DNA of 64,000 nucleotides, from contig NZ_LGYE01000003.1 in NCBI RefSeq assembly GCF_001262495.1, positions 248,001 to 312,000 of the forward strand. The letters are read 5' to 3'. Positions within the stretch are counted from its first letter, which is position 1. Each line of letters opens with the position of its first letter. Under the pieces are notes generated by a model. That model saw only the letters and a list, made by a program, of their open reading frames with translations. It did not search any database and was not told the DNA's origin. Of this stretch, positions 1 through 10,584 are shown in pieces. Source of the stretch: Microbacterium sp. GCS4 (GTDB taxonomy: Bacteria; Actinomycetota; Actinomycetes; Actinomycetales; Microbacteriaceae). The position numbers and the translations under genes are program-made.

Positions 1-125
1 CCCCTTCTCGGGACTCACCGCGTTTCGTCTCGTCGCTGCGCTCCTCGCTCAACGACCCGGGGGGCGCGCTGCGCTCCTCGCTCAACGACCCGGGGTCGCG
101 CTGCGCTCCTCGCTCAACGAGCGGG
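1..125. repeat. R1 dispersed repeat cluster (three partial tandem units)
   Basis: Three successive copies of a motif ending in gctcctcgctcaacga sit at the window edge; the first is preceded by cgtttcgtctcg. The same sequence family (R1) recurs at least seven more times in this window, in both orientations, mostly between genes. It lies just past the 3' end of the hydrolase gene. No open frame here looks like a gene. Confidence 0.8.
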
Positions 126-137
126 GATGGCTGCGCC

Positions 138-1062
<925 letters not shown>

Positions 1063-1075
1063 GTACACTGGGAGC

Positions 1076-1648
1076 ATGACCGAGGAAACAGCGCGTGAAC
1101 AGATCCTTGCGGCGGCTGAGGGGCTGTATTACCGCAAGGGATACGCCGCTGTCGGCATGGACGAACTGCGCGCCGCATCGGGCGTGTCGCTCCGGAGGCT
1201 CTACTCGCTGTTCCCCGCCAAGACCGACATCGTGAAGGCCGTGCTCGACCGCAAGCACGCCGAGTGGGAGAGCGGACTCACCGACGCCGTGGCGGGTGCT
1301 GGAGCGGACCCGCGCGACAGGCTCCTCGCCGTCTACGGCTACCTCGAGGACTGGTTCTGCGCCGACGACTTCCGCGGGTGCGCCTTCATCAATGCCTTCG
1401 GCGAACTCGGCGGAACGAACCCCGAGGTCGCGGAGATCGTCCGCGCGCACAAGGCGTCGTTCCAGGCGTACATGGCCGATCTCGTGGTCGACGCCGGCGC
1501 CCCGGCATCCCTTGCCGCCCAGCTCTCGATCCTCGCCGAGGGTGCGCAGAGCACCGCCGCGATCTCCGGCGACTCCCGGGTGGCGGCGCAGGCGCGCGCC
1601 GCGGCCGACGTGCTGATCTCGGCAGCGGTCACGGCCCCCGCACTCTGA
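1076..1648 (+). CDS. TetR/AcrR family transcriptional regulator
   Basis: The 190-residue protein opens with a TetR-type helix-turn-helix at about residues 5-50 (ILAAAEGLYYRKGYAAVGMD, then SLRRLYSLFPAKTDIVKAVL), followed by a helical ligand-binding half with a Cys in a WFCADDFRGC segment near residue 100. It is divergent from the hydrolase gene and probably binds the two operators between them, repressing both genes until an unknown ligand binds. A candidate -10 (TACACT) ends only 6 nt before the ATG, so the mRNA may be leaderless. GGAG sits only 2 nt from the ATG, too close for a normal ribosome site. Confidence 0.9.
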   Translation: MTEETAREQILAAAEGLYYRKGYAAVGMDELRAASGVSLRRLYSLFPAKTDIVKAVLDRKHAEWESGLTDAVAGAGADPRDRLLAVYGYLEDWFCADDFRGCAFINAFGELGGTNPEVAEIVRAHKASFQAYMADLVVDAGAPASLAAQLSILAEGAQSTAAISGDSRVAAQARAAADVLISAAVTAPAL

Positions 1649-1826
1649 CGGAGATCTCTCGATTCGCAGGATCATGCGAGAGAAGCGGACCTGCGTGACG
1701 CGAGATGTCCTGCGGATCGTGTGAATCCATATCGTCCGGATCACATTTCGCTAGCCAGGCTAGACAGTTGCTTGGCGAGAGTCAAGGCCCTCCGGAACGC
1801 GCGCTCGCTCGCGTAGCGTGCGGGAC
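1649..1826. promoter_or_regulatory. intergenic region with 13-bp palindrome
   Basis: This 178-bp gap precedes the tspO-like gene. It contains a perfect palindrome CTAGCCAGGCTAG at 1751-1763, about 64 bp before the ATG, in a locally AT-richer stretch. This could be an operator for the downstream gene. No convincing terminator run follows the TetR gene. Confidence 0.4.
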
Positions 1827-2624
1827 ATGGAATCTCGGATGCAGGACATCTCCCGCCAGACCGCGACCATCGCCGCCGCGGTCTTCATGCTCATCGCCGC
1901 GGCGGTCGGCTCCGGAGCGTTCGGCGGCACCTCCGTGAGCGAACTGCAGGACGGAGCGCTCTCCGCCTCCGGCTCCTACCTCGCACCCGCGGGACCGGCG
2001 TTCTCGATCTGGTCGCTCATCTACATCGGGCTCATCGCGTACACGGTCTGGCAGGCGCTCCCGGCGCAGCGCGCGAACGACCGGCAGCGCGCGGCGGGCT
2101 GGTGGATCGCCGCGACCATGGTGCTCAACGGCCTCTGGCTCGTCACGGCGCAGTTCCTGACGCTGCCGCTCACGGTGCTCATGATCGCCGTCCTCCTCGC
2201 GACTCTGGCGCGCGTCATCCTCCTGCTGAACCGCCGCCCGGCCCGCGGATGGGCCGAGCGGATCGTCGTCGACGGGACCAACGGCCTGCACTTCGGCTGG
2301 GTCACGATCGCGACCGTCGCGAACATCACGGCCTGGCTCACGCAGGTCGCCCCGGCCGACTGGGCGGATGCCGCCGAGGTCTGGGCCGTCGTCGTCCTCG
2401 TCGCGGTGCTCGTGATCGGTGCGGCCAGCGCGCTCCTGACGATGCGCATCGCCCCGTCCCTCGCCACCGCGTGGGGCCTCGCGTGGGTCGCGGTCGGACG
2501 CACGACCGGCGAGCCCGACAGCGCGGTCACCGCAGTCGTCGCGGGCATCGTCGCGGCGCTGCTCGTCGTCGCGGGCGTGCTCGGGGTGCTGCGGCGCCGC
2601 GCGCTTCAGAGCACGAGCCGGTAG
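1827..2624 (+). CDS. TspO/MBR-related tryptophan-rich membrane protein
   Basis: A membrane protein of about 265 residues with roughly seven hydrophobic helices. A PAGPAFSIWSLIYIGL segment near residue 50 matches the conserved Pro/Trp motif of the TspO/MBR family (PPxWxFxxxW). It is longer than the usual five-helix TspO (about 160 residues), as in the extended tryptophan-rich sensory proteins of actinobacteria. Family members bind porphyrins or help regulate oxidative stress; no ligand can be assigned here. The start is the ATG at 1827; a GTG at 1818 is in frame and also possible. Its 3' end overlaps the end of the convergent kdpE by 19 bp. Confidence 0.75.
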   Translation: MESRMQDISRQTATIAAAVFMLIAAAVGSGAFGGTSVSELQDGALSASGSYLAPAGPAFSIWSLIYIGLIAYTVWQALPAQRANDRQRAAGWWIAATMVLNGLWLVTAQFLTLPLTVLMIAVLLATLARVILLLNRRPARGWAERIVVDGTNGLHFGWVTIATVANITAWLTQVAPADWADAAEVWAVVVLVAVLVIGAASALLTMRIAPSLATAWGLAWVAVGRTTGEPDSAVTAVVAGIVAALLVVAGVLGVLRRRALQSTSR

Positions 2625-3277
2625 CCCATCCCGGACTCGGTGAGCAGATGCGCGGGAGCCCCGGGCTCGCGCTCGAGCTTCTTGCGCAGCTGCGACATGT
2701 ACAGGCGCAGATAGCCCGAGTCCGACACCTGCTCGCTGCCCCAGATCTCCTTGAGGAGGTCCTGCCTGGTCACCAGGGCACCGGGATGCCGGGCGAGATG
2801 CTCGAGCATCCGCCACTCGGTCGGTGTCAGGTGCACCCGAGACCCCGCACGCGTGACGGTCTTCGTCGCGAGGTCGACCACGACATCGGCGAACCCCACG
2901 GTCGACTCCCCGCCGGCTGGCGCCGCGCGGCGGGACAGCGCACGCAGTCGGGCGAGCAGCTCGTCGACCTGGAACGGCTTGGTGACGAAGTCGTCGGCGC
3001 CGGCATCCAGCGCCTCGACCTTGTCGGCCGATCCCGTGCGTCCCGAGACGACGATGATCGGCACACTCGTCCATCCGCGCAGGGCCTGGATGACCTCGAT
3101 GCCGTCGAGCCGGGGCATCCCCAGGTCGAGCATGATGAGGTCGGGGTGGGTCTGCGCGGCGGCGGCGACCGCGGCGGCACCGTCCGGTGCGACCACCACC
3201 TCGTACCCGTGCGCGGCGAGCGTGATGCGCAGCGCCCGCACCATCTGCGGGTCGTCGTCGGCGATCAGGAGCTTCAC
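2606..3277 (-). CDS. kdpE: KDP operon response regulator
   Basis: A 223-residue OmpR-class response regulator. The receiver domain (1-115) shows the acidic pair in IADDDPQ, the phospho-acceptor Asp in IMLDLGMPRLDG near residue 52, and Lys in TKPF near residue 100. The winged-helix domain (about 130-223) has LTPTEWRMLEHLARHPG and SQLRKKLEREP, typical of KdpE. Its start overlaps the end of kdpD by 4 bp (ATGA), so the two are translationally coupled. Its 3' end overlaps the convergent tspO-like gene by 19 bp. It should activate the operon under potassium limitation. Confidence 0.95.
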   Translation of the reverse strand: MKLLIADDDPQMVRALRITLAAHGYEVVVAPDGAAAVAAAAQTHPDLIMLDLGMPRLDGIEVIQALRGWTSVPIIVVSGRTGSADKVEALDAGADDFVTKPFQVDELLARLRALSRRAAPAGGESTVGFADVVVDLATKTVTRAGSRVHLTPTEWRMLEHLARHPGALVTRQDLLKEIWGSEQVSDSGYLRLYMSQLRKKLEREPGAPAHLLTESGMGYRLVL

Positions 3278-5790
3278 TCCGCCCCCTCCCTGTCGGCGCC
3301 GGCCAGCGGCAGCGAGATGACCATGGTGAGGCCACCACCCGGGGTATCCTCGGGAGTCAGGCTACCGCCCATCCCCTCGGCGAACCCGCGCGACAGGGCG
3401 AGGCCGAGCCCGAGACCGGTCGTGTTGTCGGTGTCGCCGAGCCGCTGGAACGGCTGGAAGATCGCGTCCCGCTTCTCGGCCGGAACGCCCGCACCGCGAT
3501 CGATCACTCGGATCTCGGCCCGCTCTCCGAGCGTGCTCGTCGACACGATCACGCGGCTGCCGGCGGGCGCGTGACGGTGCGCGTTCGCGATCACGTTCAC
3601 GAGCACGCGCTGCAGCAGCACGGGGTCGGCCGCCACCGCCGGAAGCGCGACGTCGAGCGCGAGCTCGACGTCACCCGGACCCAGGTCGAGCTCGTCGACG
3701 GCCGCGAGCACGGGCCCGGCGATGTCGAGTCGCATGGTCGACACAGCCAGCACCCCGGCCTGCACGCGGCTCACATCGAGCAGATCGGTCACGAGGGTCG
3801 ACAGCGTCGCGAGGCTTTCATCGGCGGTGGCGAGCAGCTCCTCACGATCGGATGCCGACAGCCCGTGCGCCCCGCGGAGCCCGCCGATCGCGGCGACGGC
3901 CGACGCGAGCGGGCGCCGGAGGTCGTGGCTCACGGCGGAGAGCAGCGCGCTGCGCACCTGGTCGGTCTCGGCGAGCGCCGCGGCCTCGCGTGCCGTCGCG
4001 CGCAGATCGGTGTGCTCGATGGCCGCGGCGAGCTGGGCCACGATCGCGTCGAGCAGCCGCCGCGCGGGAGTGTCGAGCGGTTCGCCGTGCAGTTCCAGGA
4101 CCGCGGGGGATGCGCCGTCGACGTCGATCCTGGTCGCACGGCCGTCCGGCACGGGCTCACCATCGCTCGCGAGCACCTCGCCGTCCGGCGTCAGCAGGCG
4201 CACACCGGCGAGGCCGAACGCCTCCCGCGTGCGACTGACGAGCGCGAGCACGGCGTTGTCGCCGCGCAGCACGTTGCCCGCGACGGCGGCGAGCAGCTCG
4301 GCCTCGGCGGCGGCGCGCTGCGCGGTGCGGGCACGCCGGGCGGCCTGGTCGACGATGATGCTCACGAGCACGGCGATCAGGACGTACAGCGCGAGCGCGA
4401 GCACGTGGAGCGGATGCGCGATCGTCATCGTGAACAACGGCGCGACGAACAGGAAGTCGAGGGTGATGCCCGACAGCACGGCCGCGAACACCGCCGGACG
4501 GACGCCGCCGACGAGGGCCACCACGACCACGAGCAGCTGGTATGCGAGCACCTCGGCCGTGATGGACTCGGGGCTGCGGAACGTGAACATGATCCACGAC
4601 AGCACCGGACCGACCACGAGCGCGAGCGCGAAGCCGAGCACCTGTCGGCGCCAGCCCAGCGCACCGCCGGTGATGCGGGGGAGGCGCACGCGACCTCCGG
4701 CGGCGGCGTGTGTGACGATGTGCACGTCGATGTCGCCGGAGCGGCGGATGACCTCGGCTCCGATGCCCGGGCCGGTCAGCGCGGCGGCGAGGCGGCCGCG
4801 CCGGCTCACGCCGATCACGAGCTGCGTGGCATCCGCGCCCTGGGCGAACTCGACGAGGGTCTCGGGGATGTCGTCGCCGATGATCTGGTGGAACGTGCCG
4901 CCGAGCGACTCGACGAGGGACCGCTGCGCCGCGAGCGCGCCCGGCGTCTCGTCGCGCAGTCCGTCCTGGGCGGCGACGTGCACCGCGAGCAGCTCCCCGC
5001 CGGCCGATCGCGCGGCGATGCGGGCTCCGCGGCGCAGCAGCGTCTCGCCCTCCGGGCCACCGGTGAGGGCCACGACCACCCGCTCGCGCGCCTGCCAGGT
5101 GCCCTCGATCCCATGGTCGGCGCGGTAGCTGCGCAGGGCGGAGTCGACCTCGTCGGCCAACCACAGCAGCGCCAGTTCGCGGAGCGCCGTGAGGTTGCCG
5201 AGACGGAAGTAGTTCGACAGCGCCGCGTCGATGCGCTCGGCGGGATACACGAGTCCCGCGGCGAGACGATCGCGCAGCGTTTGCGGCGCGAGATCGACGA
5301 CCTCGACCTCCTCGGCCGCCCGCACCACGGCATCCGGGATCGTCTCCTGCTGTGCGATGCCGGTGATCTTCTCGACCACCGCGTTGAGCGACTCGATGTG
5401 CTGCACGTTGACGGTCGTGACGACGTCGATGCCGGCATCCAGGAGTTCGCCGACGTCCTGCCAGCGCTTGGGGTGCGCCGAGCCCGGGATGTTCGTATGC
5501 GCGAGCTCGTCGACCAGCGCGATCTCCGGGCGCCGCGCGAGCACGGCGTCGAGGTCCATCTCGGTGAGCGGCACGCCGCGGTGCAGGTCCGTGCGCCGGG
5601 GGATCTCGGGGATGCCGACGGTCAGCGCCGCGGTGGCGGCGCGCTCGTGCGTCTCGACGATCGCGATCACGACGTCGCGGCCCTCGTCGAGCAGGCGCCG
5701 CCCCTCAGCGAGCATCTCGAACGTCTTGCCGACTCCGGGCGCCGCACCGAGCAGCACGCGCAGTCGGCCGCGCCTCCCGGATGCCGTCAT
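3274..5790 (-). CDS. kdpD: osmosensitive potassium sensor histidine kinase
   Basis: At 838 residues this has the full KdpD order: an N-terminal KdpD domain with a Walker-type GAAPGVGKT (about 15-23) and the AHTNIPGS motif, a universal-stress-like domain (about 235-355), four hydrophobic helices (about 370-490, DUF4118), a GAF-like region, the H-box SHDLRRPLAS with phospho-acceptor His622, and an ATPase domain with N-box NVIANAHRHAP and G-box GLGLGLALSRG. It senses potassium or turgor and phosphorylates KdpE. It overlaps kdpC by 4 bp and kdpE by 4 bp, so kdpC-D-E are translated as a coupled set. Confidence 0.96.
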   Translation of the reverse strand: MTASGRRGRLRVLLGAAPGVGKTFEMLAEGRRLLDEGRDVVIAIVETHERAATAALTVGIPEIPRRTDLHRGVPLTEMDLDAVLARRPEIALVDELAHTNIPGSAHPKRWQDVGELLDAGIDVVTTVNVQHIESLNAVVEKITGIAQQETIPDAVVRAAEEVEVVDLAPQTLRDRLAAGLVYPAERIDAALSNYFRLGNLTALRELALLWLADEVDSALRSYRADHGIEGTWQARERVVVALTGGPEGETLLRRGARIAARSAGGELLAVHVAAQDGLRDETPGALAAQRSLVESLGGTFHQIIGDDIPETLVEFAQGADATQLVIGVSRRGRLAAALTGPGIGAEVIRRSGDIDVHIVTHAAAGGRVRLPRITGGALGWRRQVLGFALALVVGPVLSWIMFTFRSPESITAEVLAYQLLVVVVALVGGVRPAVFAAVLSGITLDFLFVAPLFTMTIAHPLHVLALALYVLIAVLVSIIVDQAARRARTAQRAAAEAELLAAVAGNVLRGDNAVLALVSRTREAFGLAGVRLLTPDGEVLASDGEPVPDGRATRIDVDGASPAVLELHGEPLDTPARRLLDAIVAQLAAAIEHTDLRATAREAAALAETDQVRSALLSAVSHDLRRPLASAVAAIGGLRGAHGLSASDREELLATADESLATLSTLVTDLLDVSRVQAGVLAVSTMRLDIAGPVLAAVDELDLGPGDVELALDVALPAVAADPVLLQRVLVNVIANAHRHAPAGSRVIVSTSTLGERAEIRVIDRGAGVPAEKRDAIFQPFQRLGDTDNTTGLGLGLALSRGFAEGMGGSLTPEDTPGGGLTMVISLPLAGADREGAE

Positions 5791-6386
5791 TCGCCCTCCC
5801 GCTCATCGAGCGCGAGATTGATCTCCGCGACGTTGATGCGCTCCTCGCCGAGGAATCCCAGATCCCGCCCTTGAATCCTAGACTCCACGAGGTCGCGCAC
5901 CTCCTGCTCGGGCAGGCCTCGCTCCGCCGCGACCCGGGGGACCTGGAGCAGTGCATAGTCGACGCTGATGTGCGGGTCGAGGCCGGAGGCGGATGCCGTC
6001 ACGGCGTCGGCCGGCACCGCATCCTCGCTCACGCCCTCCCGCTGCGCGATCGACGCCCGACGCTCCTCGATCGCTGCGACGAGATCGACGTTCTCGGGGC
6101 CGAGGTTGCTGCCGCTCGAGCTCGTGCCGTCGTAGCCGTCGCCCGCGGCCGACGGGCGGGACTGGAAGTACTGGGGGAGCGGCTCACCCTCGGCATCCGT
6201 GAAGGACTGCCCGATCAGGGAGCTGCCCTTGTCGTCGGGGAGGGGCGATCCGTCGGCCTGGACGGGCAGGAGTAGCTGCCCGATCCCGGTGAGGACGAGC
6301 GTGTATGCGACGCCGAGCACGAGTGTGAGGACGAGCATCGCGCGCACGGCGACGCCCGTGGTGCGGAGGGTGGAACGGGTGGACAT
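5787..6386 (-). CDS. kdpC: potassium-transporting ATPase subunit C
   Basis: This 199-residue protein has one N-terminal membrane helix (about 12-38) and a periplasmic-type soluble domain with YFQSRPSAAGDGYDG, the KdpC signature, SGSNLGPENVDLV, and LDPHISVDYALLQVPRVA. It stabilises the KdpFABC complex and affects ATP affinity. It follows kdpB after a 110-bp gap that is filled largely by an R1 repeat, which is unusual because kdpB and kdpC normally sit only a few bases apart. Its stop overlaps the kdpD start. Confidence 0.96.
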   Translation of the reverse strand: MSTRSTLRTTGVAVRAMLVLTLVLGVAYTLVLTGIGQLLLPVQADGSPLPDDKGSSLIGQSFTDAEGEPLPQYFQSRPSAAGDGYDGTSSSGSNLGPENVDLVAAIEERRASIAQREGVSEDAVPADAVTASASGLDPHISVDYALLQVPRVAAERGLPEQEVRDLVESRIQGRDLGFLGEERINVAEINLALDEREGE

Positions 6387-6410
6387 GGGGAGACCTTTCG
6401 AGGTGGACCT

Positions 6411-6475
6411 GGTCGTTGAGCGACACTTCGACTCGCTTGCGCTCGCTCAGTGCGGGTCTTCGCGAGACGAAACGC
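6411..6475. repeat. R1 repeat in kdpB-kdpC gap, inverted twin of 7241..7305
   Basis: This 65-bp stretch is, base for base, the reverse complement of 7241..7305 inside kdpB. It begins ggtcgttgagcgacacttcg and ends cgagacgaaacgc. The two copies flank about 765 bp covering the last third of kdpB. It occupies most of the kdpB-kdpC spacer. Confidence 0.95.
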
Positions 6476-6496
6476 AGAGACGAAACGCGCCGTGGG

Positions 6497-8893
6497 TCAG
6501 AATCCGGGGATGAGGCTCACGACGAGGTCGATGAGCTTGATGCCGAGGAACGGCGCGATCACTCCGCCGAGGCCGTAGACGAGGAGGTTGCGCTGCAGGA
6601 TCTGCGAGGCGCTCGCCGGCGTGTACTTCACTCCGCGCAGCGCGAGCGGGATGAGGAACACGATCACGATCGCGTTGAAGACGATCGCGCTCGTCACCGC
6701 GGATGCCGGGGAGTGGAGCTGCATGATGTTGAGGACAGCGAGTCCGGGGAAGACGCCCATGAACATCGCCGGGATGATGGCGAAGTACTTGGCGATGTCG
6801 TTCGCGAGCGAGAACGTCGTGAGGGCGCCGCGGGTGATGAGCAGCTGCTTGCCGATGCGCACGATGTCGATGAGCTTGGTCGGGTCGGAGTCGAGGTCGA
6901 CCATGTTGCCGGCCTCCTTCGCGGCCGAGGTGCCGGTGTTCATCGCGACGCCGACATCGGCCTGAGCCAGTGCGGGGGCGTCGTTCGTGCCGTCGCCCGT
7001 CATCGCGACGAGACGACCGCCCTCCTGCTCGCGCTTGATGAGCTCGAGCTTCTGCTCGGGGGTGGCCTCGGCGAGGAAGTCGTCGACGCCGGCCTCCTCC
7101 GCGATCGCGGCGGCGGTCAGGGGGTTGTCGCCCGTGATCATCACGGTGCGGATGCCCATGCTGCGCAGCTCGTCGAACCGTTCACGCAGACCGTCCTTGA
7201 CGATGTCCTTGAGGTGCACGACGCCCAGGATGCGGTCGGCGCGTTTCGTCTCGCGAAGACCCGCACTGAGCGAGCGCAAGCGAGTCGAAGTGTCGCTCAA
7301 CGACCCGCGGGTGGTGGCCCTCTCCTCGGTCGTTGAGCGAGGAGCGGAGCCCCGAGACGAAACGTCGTGCGTCTCTTCGGCGCGTTTCGTCTCGCTGCGC
7401 TCGCTCAACGACCGGGTGGTGGTGGCGTTCTCCGCGGTCGTTGAGCGAGGAGCGGAGCGACGAGACGAAACGTCGTCGGCCGTACGCACGGCGACGACGA
7501 GGGGGGTGCCGCCGCTCGAGGCCACGCCGTCGGTGAGGGCCGCGAGCTCGGCATCCGCTCCCAGCCCCAGCCACACGGCCACCGCGGAGCCTGCGCCCTT
7601 GCGGATCTGCGTGCCGTCGGCGAGGTCCAGCCCCGACATGCGCGTCTGCGCCGTGAAGGGCACGACCACGGCATCCGCCGGCTGCTCGACGCGGATGCCG
7701 CGGCTCGCTGCCAGCTCGACGATCGACGCCCCCTCGGGGGTGGGGTCGGCGAGGGAGGACAGCGCCGCGATGCGCAGCAGCTCCTCGGCGTCGACGCCCG
7801 ACAGCGGCAGCACCTCGTGCGCACGGCGGTTGCCGTAGGTGATCGTGCCGGTCTTGTCGAGCAGCAGAGTCGTGACGTCACCGGCGGCCTCGACCGCGCG
7901 TCCCGACATCGCGAGCACGTTGCGCTGCACGAGTCGGTCCATACCGGCGATGCCGATGGCCGAGAGCAGCGCGCCGATCGTCGTCGGGATGAGGCACACC
8001 AGAAGAGCGATCAGCACGGGGATGCTGACGGGCGACGCCGCGTACGAGGCGATGGGGTTGAGCGCGAGAACGACCACGACGAACACGATCGACAGGCTCG
8101 CCAGGAGGATGTTCAGTGCGATCTCGTTCGGGGTGCGCTGGCGGCTCGCGCCTTCGACGAGCGCGATCATGCGGTCGACGAATGTCTCGCCGGGCTTCGA
8201 GGTGATGCGCACGACGATGCGGTCGGACAGCACGCGGGTGCCGCCAGTGACGGCCGAGCGGTCGCCGCCGGACTCCCGGATCACCGGGGCGCTCTCGCCC
8301 GTGATGGCCGACTCGTCGACGGTCGCAATGCCCGCGACGATGTCGCCGTCGCCCGGGATCAGGTCGCCGGCCGTGACGATCACGATGTCGTCGCGCTGCA
8401 GCTCGGCCGACGAGACCTCGACGGTCTCGGCGCGCTCGGCCGCAGCATCCGTCGTCGCGTCGTAGCGGACCACGCGCCGGGCCATCGTGCTCGTTCGGGT
8501 CTTGCGCAGCGTGGCGGCCTGCGCCTTGCCGCGGCCCTCGGCGACCGACTCGGCGACGTTCGCGAAGAGCACGGTCAACCACAGCCAGATCGCGATGCCC
8601 CACGTGAACGGCGTCGGCACGGCGGTGCCGCCGGAGGCCGCGGGCCCGCCGAGGAACGGCTCGGCGATCGCGAGCACGGTCGTGAACGCCGCGCCCACCC
8701 AGACCAGCAGCATGACGGGATTGCGGACGAGGGATGCCGGATTCAGCTTGCGCAGCGCGCCCGGCAGCGCCTGCGTGAGCTGCGCCCACCCGAACGAGCG
8801 TGGTGCGGAAGTGGGGGTGGCTGCCGCGGCATCCTCCCCTTCGGTCGTTGAGCGAGCGGAGCGAGACGAAACGTGCGAAACGTGCGTAGCCAT
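6497..8893 (-). CDS. kdpB: potassium-transporting P-type ATPase subunit B with repeat-encoded insertions
   Basis: The catalytic subunit of the Kdp pump. All P-type ATPase signatures are present: [25 protein letters not shown] with phosphorylated Asp346, [15 protein letters not shown] and [25 protein letters not shown] split across the P domain. At 798 residues it is about 115 longer than usual. The excess is repeat DNA: an N-terminal [14 protein letters not shown] segment, and about 80 residues at roughly 472-553, placed between the VVAVRTADD and [11 protein letters not shown] strands. That insert is Ser/Thr/Arg-rich and repetitive. The ATG at 8893 is chosen because it lies 2 bp after the kdpA stop. 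The frame is intact, so the gene is probably functional. Confidence 0.95.
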   Translation of the reverse strand: MATHVSHVSSRSARSTTEGEDAAAATPTSAPRSFGWAQLTQALPGALRKLNPASLVRNPVMLLVWVGAAFTTVLAIAEPFLGGPAASGGTAVPTPFTWGIAIWLWLTVLFANVAESVAEGRGKAQAATLRKTRTSTMARRVVRYDATTDAAAERAETVEVSSAELQRDDIVIVTAGDLIPGDGDIVAGIATVDESAITGESAPVIRESGGDRSAVTGGTRVLSDRIVVRITSKPGETFVDRMIALVEGASRQRTPNEIALNILLASLSIVFVVVVLALNPIASYAASPVSIPVLIALLVCLIPTTIGALLSAIGIAGMDRLVQRNVLAMSGRAVEAAGDVTTLLLDKTGTITYGNRRAHEVLPLSGVDAEELLRIAALSSLADPTPEGASIVELAASRGIRVEQPADAVVVPFTAQTRMSGLDLADGTQIRKGAGSAVAVWLGLGADAELAALTDGVASSGGTPLVVAVRTADDVSSRRSAPRSTTAENATTTRSLSERSETKRAEETHDVSSRGSAPRSTTEERATTRGSLSDTSTRLRSLSAGLRETKRADRILGVVHLKDIVKDGLRERFDELRSMGIRTVMITGDNPLTAAAIAEEAGVDDFLAEATPEQKLELIKREQEGGRLVAMTGDGTNDAPALAQADVGVAMNTGTSAAKEAGNMVDLDSDPTKLIDIVRIGKQLLITRGALTTFSLANDIAKYFAIIPAMFMGVFPGLAVLNIMQLHSPASAVTSAIVFNAIVIVFLIPLALRGVKYTPASASQILQRNLLVYGLGGVIAPFLGIKLIDLVVSLIPGF
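7241..7478. repeat. R1 repeat array inside kdpB coding sequence
   Basis: Four R1 units in alternating orientation lie within the kdpB frame: 7241-7305 (perfect inverted copy of 6411-6475), about 7327-7368, 7382-7416 and 7435-7476. They are separated by short unique stretches that read as ENATTT, EETHD and EERATT. None introduces a stop in the kdpB frame. Different orientations and phases give different peptides, for example [11 protein letters not shown] and [10 protein letters not shown]. Confidence 0.93.
8842..8873. repeat. R1 repeat at the 5' end of kdpB
   Basis: A further R1 unit (cggtcgttgagcgagcggag followed by cgagacgaaacg) lies 20 to 51 bp inside the kdpB start codon and encodes the Ser/Arg-rich N-terminal tail of KdpB. 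It precedes the first conserved KdpB residues, so it adds sequence without interrupting a domain. Confidence 0.9.
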
Positions 8894-8895
8894 GG

Positions 8896-10584
8896 TCAGA
8901 GTCCTTCGGCGAGGGGTCCCAGTGCGAGCACCGGGAAGTAGGTGAGGGCCGTGATGATGACGGTCACGGCGGTGAGGAGTCCCACGAACTGCGGTCGGTG
9001 GGTGGGCAGTGTGCCGGTCGTCTCGGGGACGCGCTGCTGGGCGGCGAACGATCCGGCCAGGGCGAGCACGAGCACGATCGGGAGGAACCGGCCGAGCAGC
9101 ATCGCGACGCCGAGCGCGGTGTTGAACCACGGCGTGTTCGCGGTGAGACCGGCGAACGCGGAGCCGTTGTTGTTCGCCGCCGAGGTGAAGGCGTAGAGCA
9201 CCTCGCTCATGCCGTGCACGCCCGGGTTGAGGATGCTCGTGGCCTCGACATCCGCGCGGATGCCGGGGATCGCGAAGCTCACCGCGGTGCCGAGCAGCAC
9301 GAGCGTCGGCGTCACGAGGATGTACAGGCTCGCGAGGGTGATCTCCCGAGGGCCGATGCGCTTGCCGAGGTATTCGGGGGTCCGGCCGACGAGCAGTCCG
9401 CCGACGAACACCGCGATCACGGCGAGCACGAGCATCCCGTACAGTCCCGAGCCGACGCCGCCGGGAGCGACCTCGCCCAGCATCATGTTGAGCATCGGCA
9501 TCATGCCGCCGAGCGCCGTATAGGAGTCGTGCATCGAGTTCACGGCTCCGGTCGAGGTGAGGGTGCTCGCGCTGCCGAACAGCGCCGAACCGAGGATGCC
9601 GAAGCGCACCTCCTTGCCCTCCATGGCAGCTCCCGCGAGCTCGGGGGCGGTGCCGCGTCCGGCGAGCTCCAGTGCCGAGAGGGCGAACGTCGACACGAGG
9701 AAGATCGTGCCCATGACGGCGGCGATCGCGTAGCCCTGGCGGTTGTCACCCAGCATCCGTCCGAAGGTGCGGGGGAGCGCGAACGGGATCATCAGGATGA
9801 GGAGGATCTGCAGCAGGTTCGTGAAACCGGTGGGGTTCTCGAACGGATGCGCGGAGTTGGCGTTGAAGAACCCGCCGCCGTTCGTGCCGAGCAGCTTGAT
9901 GGCCTCCTGCGAGGCGACCGGACCGCCGGGGATGCTCTGCGTGCCGCCCGAAACCGTGGTCACGTCGGTGAAGCCGGCGAAGTTCTGGATCACGCCGCCC
10001 GAGATCAGGGCGATCGCCGCGATCAGGGCGATCGGCAGCAGGATGCGACCGAGCCCGCGGATCAGATCGACCCAGAAGTTGCCGATCGTCGTCGAGCCAC
10101 GACGGGAGAGCCCGCGGATCAGCGCGACCGCGACCGCAAGGCCCACCGCCGCCGATACGAAGTTCTGCACCGTGAGGCCCGCGAGCTGCACCGTGTAGCC
10201 CATGGTCTGCTCGGGCGAGTACGACTGCCAGTTCGTGTTGGCGACGAACGACGCCGCCGTGTTGAACGCGAGGCCCTCGGGGACGGCGGGGAGGCCGAGC
10301 GATTCGGGGAGGAACGCCTGCAGGCGCTGCAGGCCGTAGACGAGCAGCAGGCCGACCACCGAGAACGCGAGGACGCTGCGTGCGTACGCGCGCCAGGTCT
10401 GCTCCGATGCCGGGTTCACACCGATCACGCGGTAGACGCCGCGCTCGACGCGCGCGTCGCGCGGGGTGCTGAAGACGTGCGCCATGTAATCGCCGAGGGG
10501 GCGGTACAGCAGCACGAGTGCGGCGATCAGCACCGCCGCCTGCAGGACGCCGAACCAGATCTCGGCACTGGATCCGGCGCCCAT
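8896..10584 (-). CDS. kdpA: potassium-transporting ATPase subunit A
   Basis: The 562-residue potassium channel-like subunit, matching the usual length of about 557. Selectivity-filter regions are visible: [30 protein letters not shown], and [12 protein letters not shown] late in the protein, with about ten hydrophobic helices. It carries potassium through the membrane to KdpB. Its ATG overlaps the kdpF stop by one base (TGATG) and its stop is 2 bp from the kdpB ATG, so the operon is tightly packed here. Confidence 0.97.
   Translation of the reverse strand: MGAGSSAEIWFGVLQAAVLIAALVLLYRPLGDYMAHVFSTPRDARVERGVYRVIGVNPASEQTWRAYARSVLAFSVVGLLLVYGLQRLQAFLPESLGLPAVPEGLAFNTAASFVANTNWQSYSPEQTMGYTVQLAGLTVQNFVSAAVGLAVAVALIRGLSRRGSTTIGNFWVDLIRGLGRILLPIALIAAIALISGGVIQNFAGFTDVTTVSGGTQSIPGGPVASQEAIKLLGTNGGGFFNANSAHPFENPTGFTNLLQILLILMIPFALPRTFGRMLGDNRQGYAIAAVMGTIFLVSTFALSALELAGRGTAPELAGAAMEGKEVRFGILGSALFGSASTLTSTGAVNSMHDSYTALGGMMPMLNMMLGEVAPGGVGSGLYGMLVLAVIAVFVGGLLVGRTPEYLGKRIGPREITLASLYILVTPTLVLLGTAVSFAIPGIRADVEATSILNPGVHGMSEVLYAFTSAANNNGSAFAGLTANTPWFNTALGVAMLLGRFLPIVLVLALAGSFAAQQRVPETTGTLPTHRPQFVGLLTAVTVIITALTYFPVLALGPLAEGL

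Noticed and set aside
3571..5874. A 767-codon open frame on the plus strand opposite kdpD
   Set aside because: It is the mirror of kdpD; its protein is low-complexity, His/Arg/Asp-rich, and lacks any family motif. High GC produces such frames on the opposite strand of real genes throughout the window.
6497..8893. kdpB as a broken gene
   Set aside because: The inserts are in frame, free of stops and outside the conserved P-type ATPase motifs, so calling it a pseudogene is not supported.
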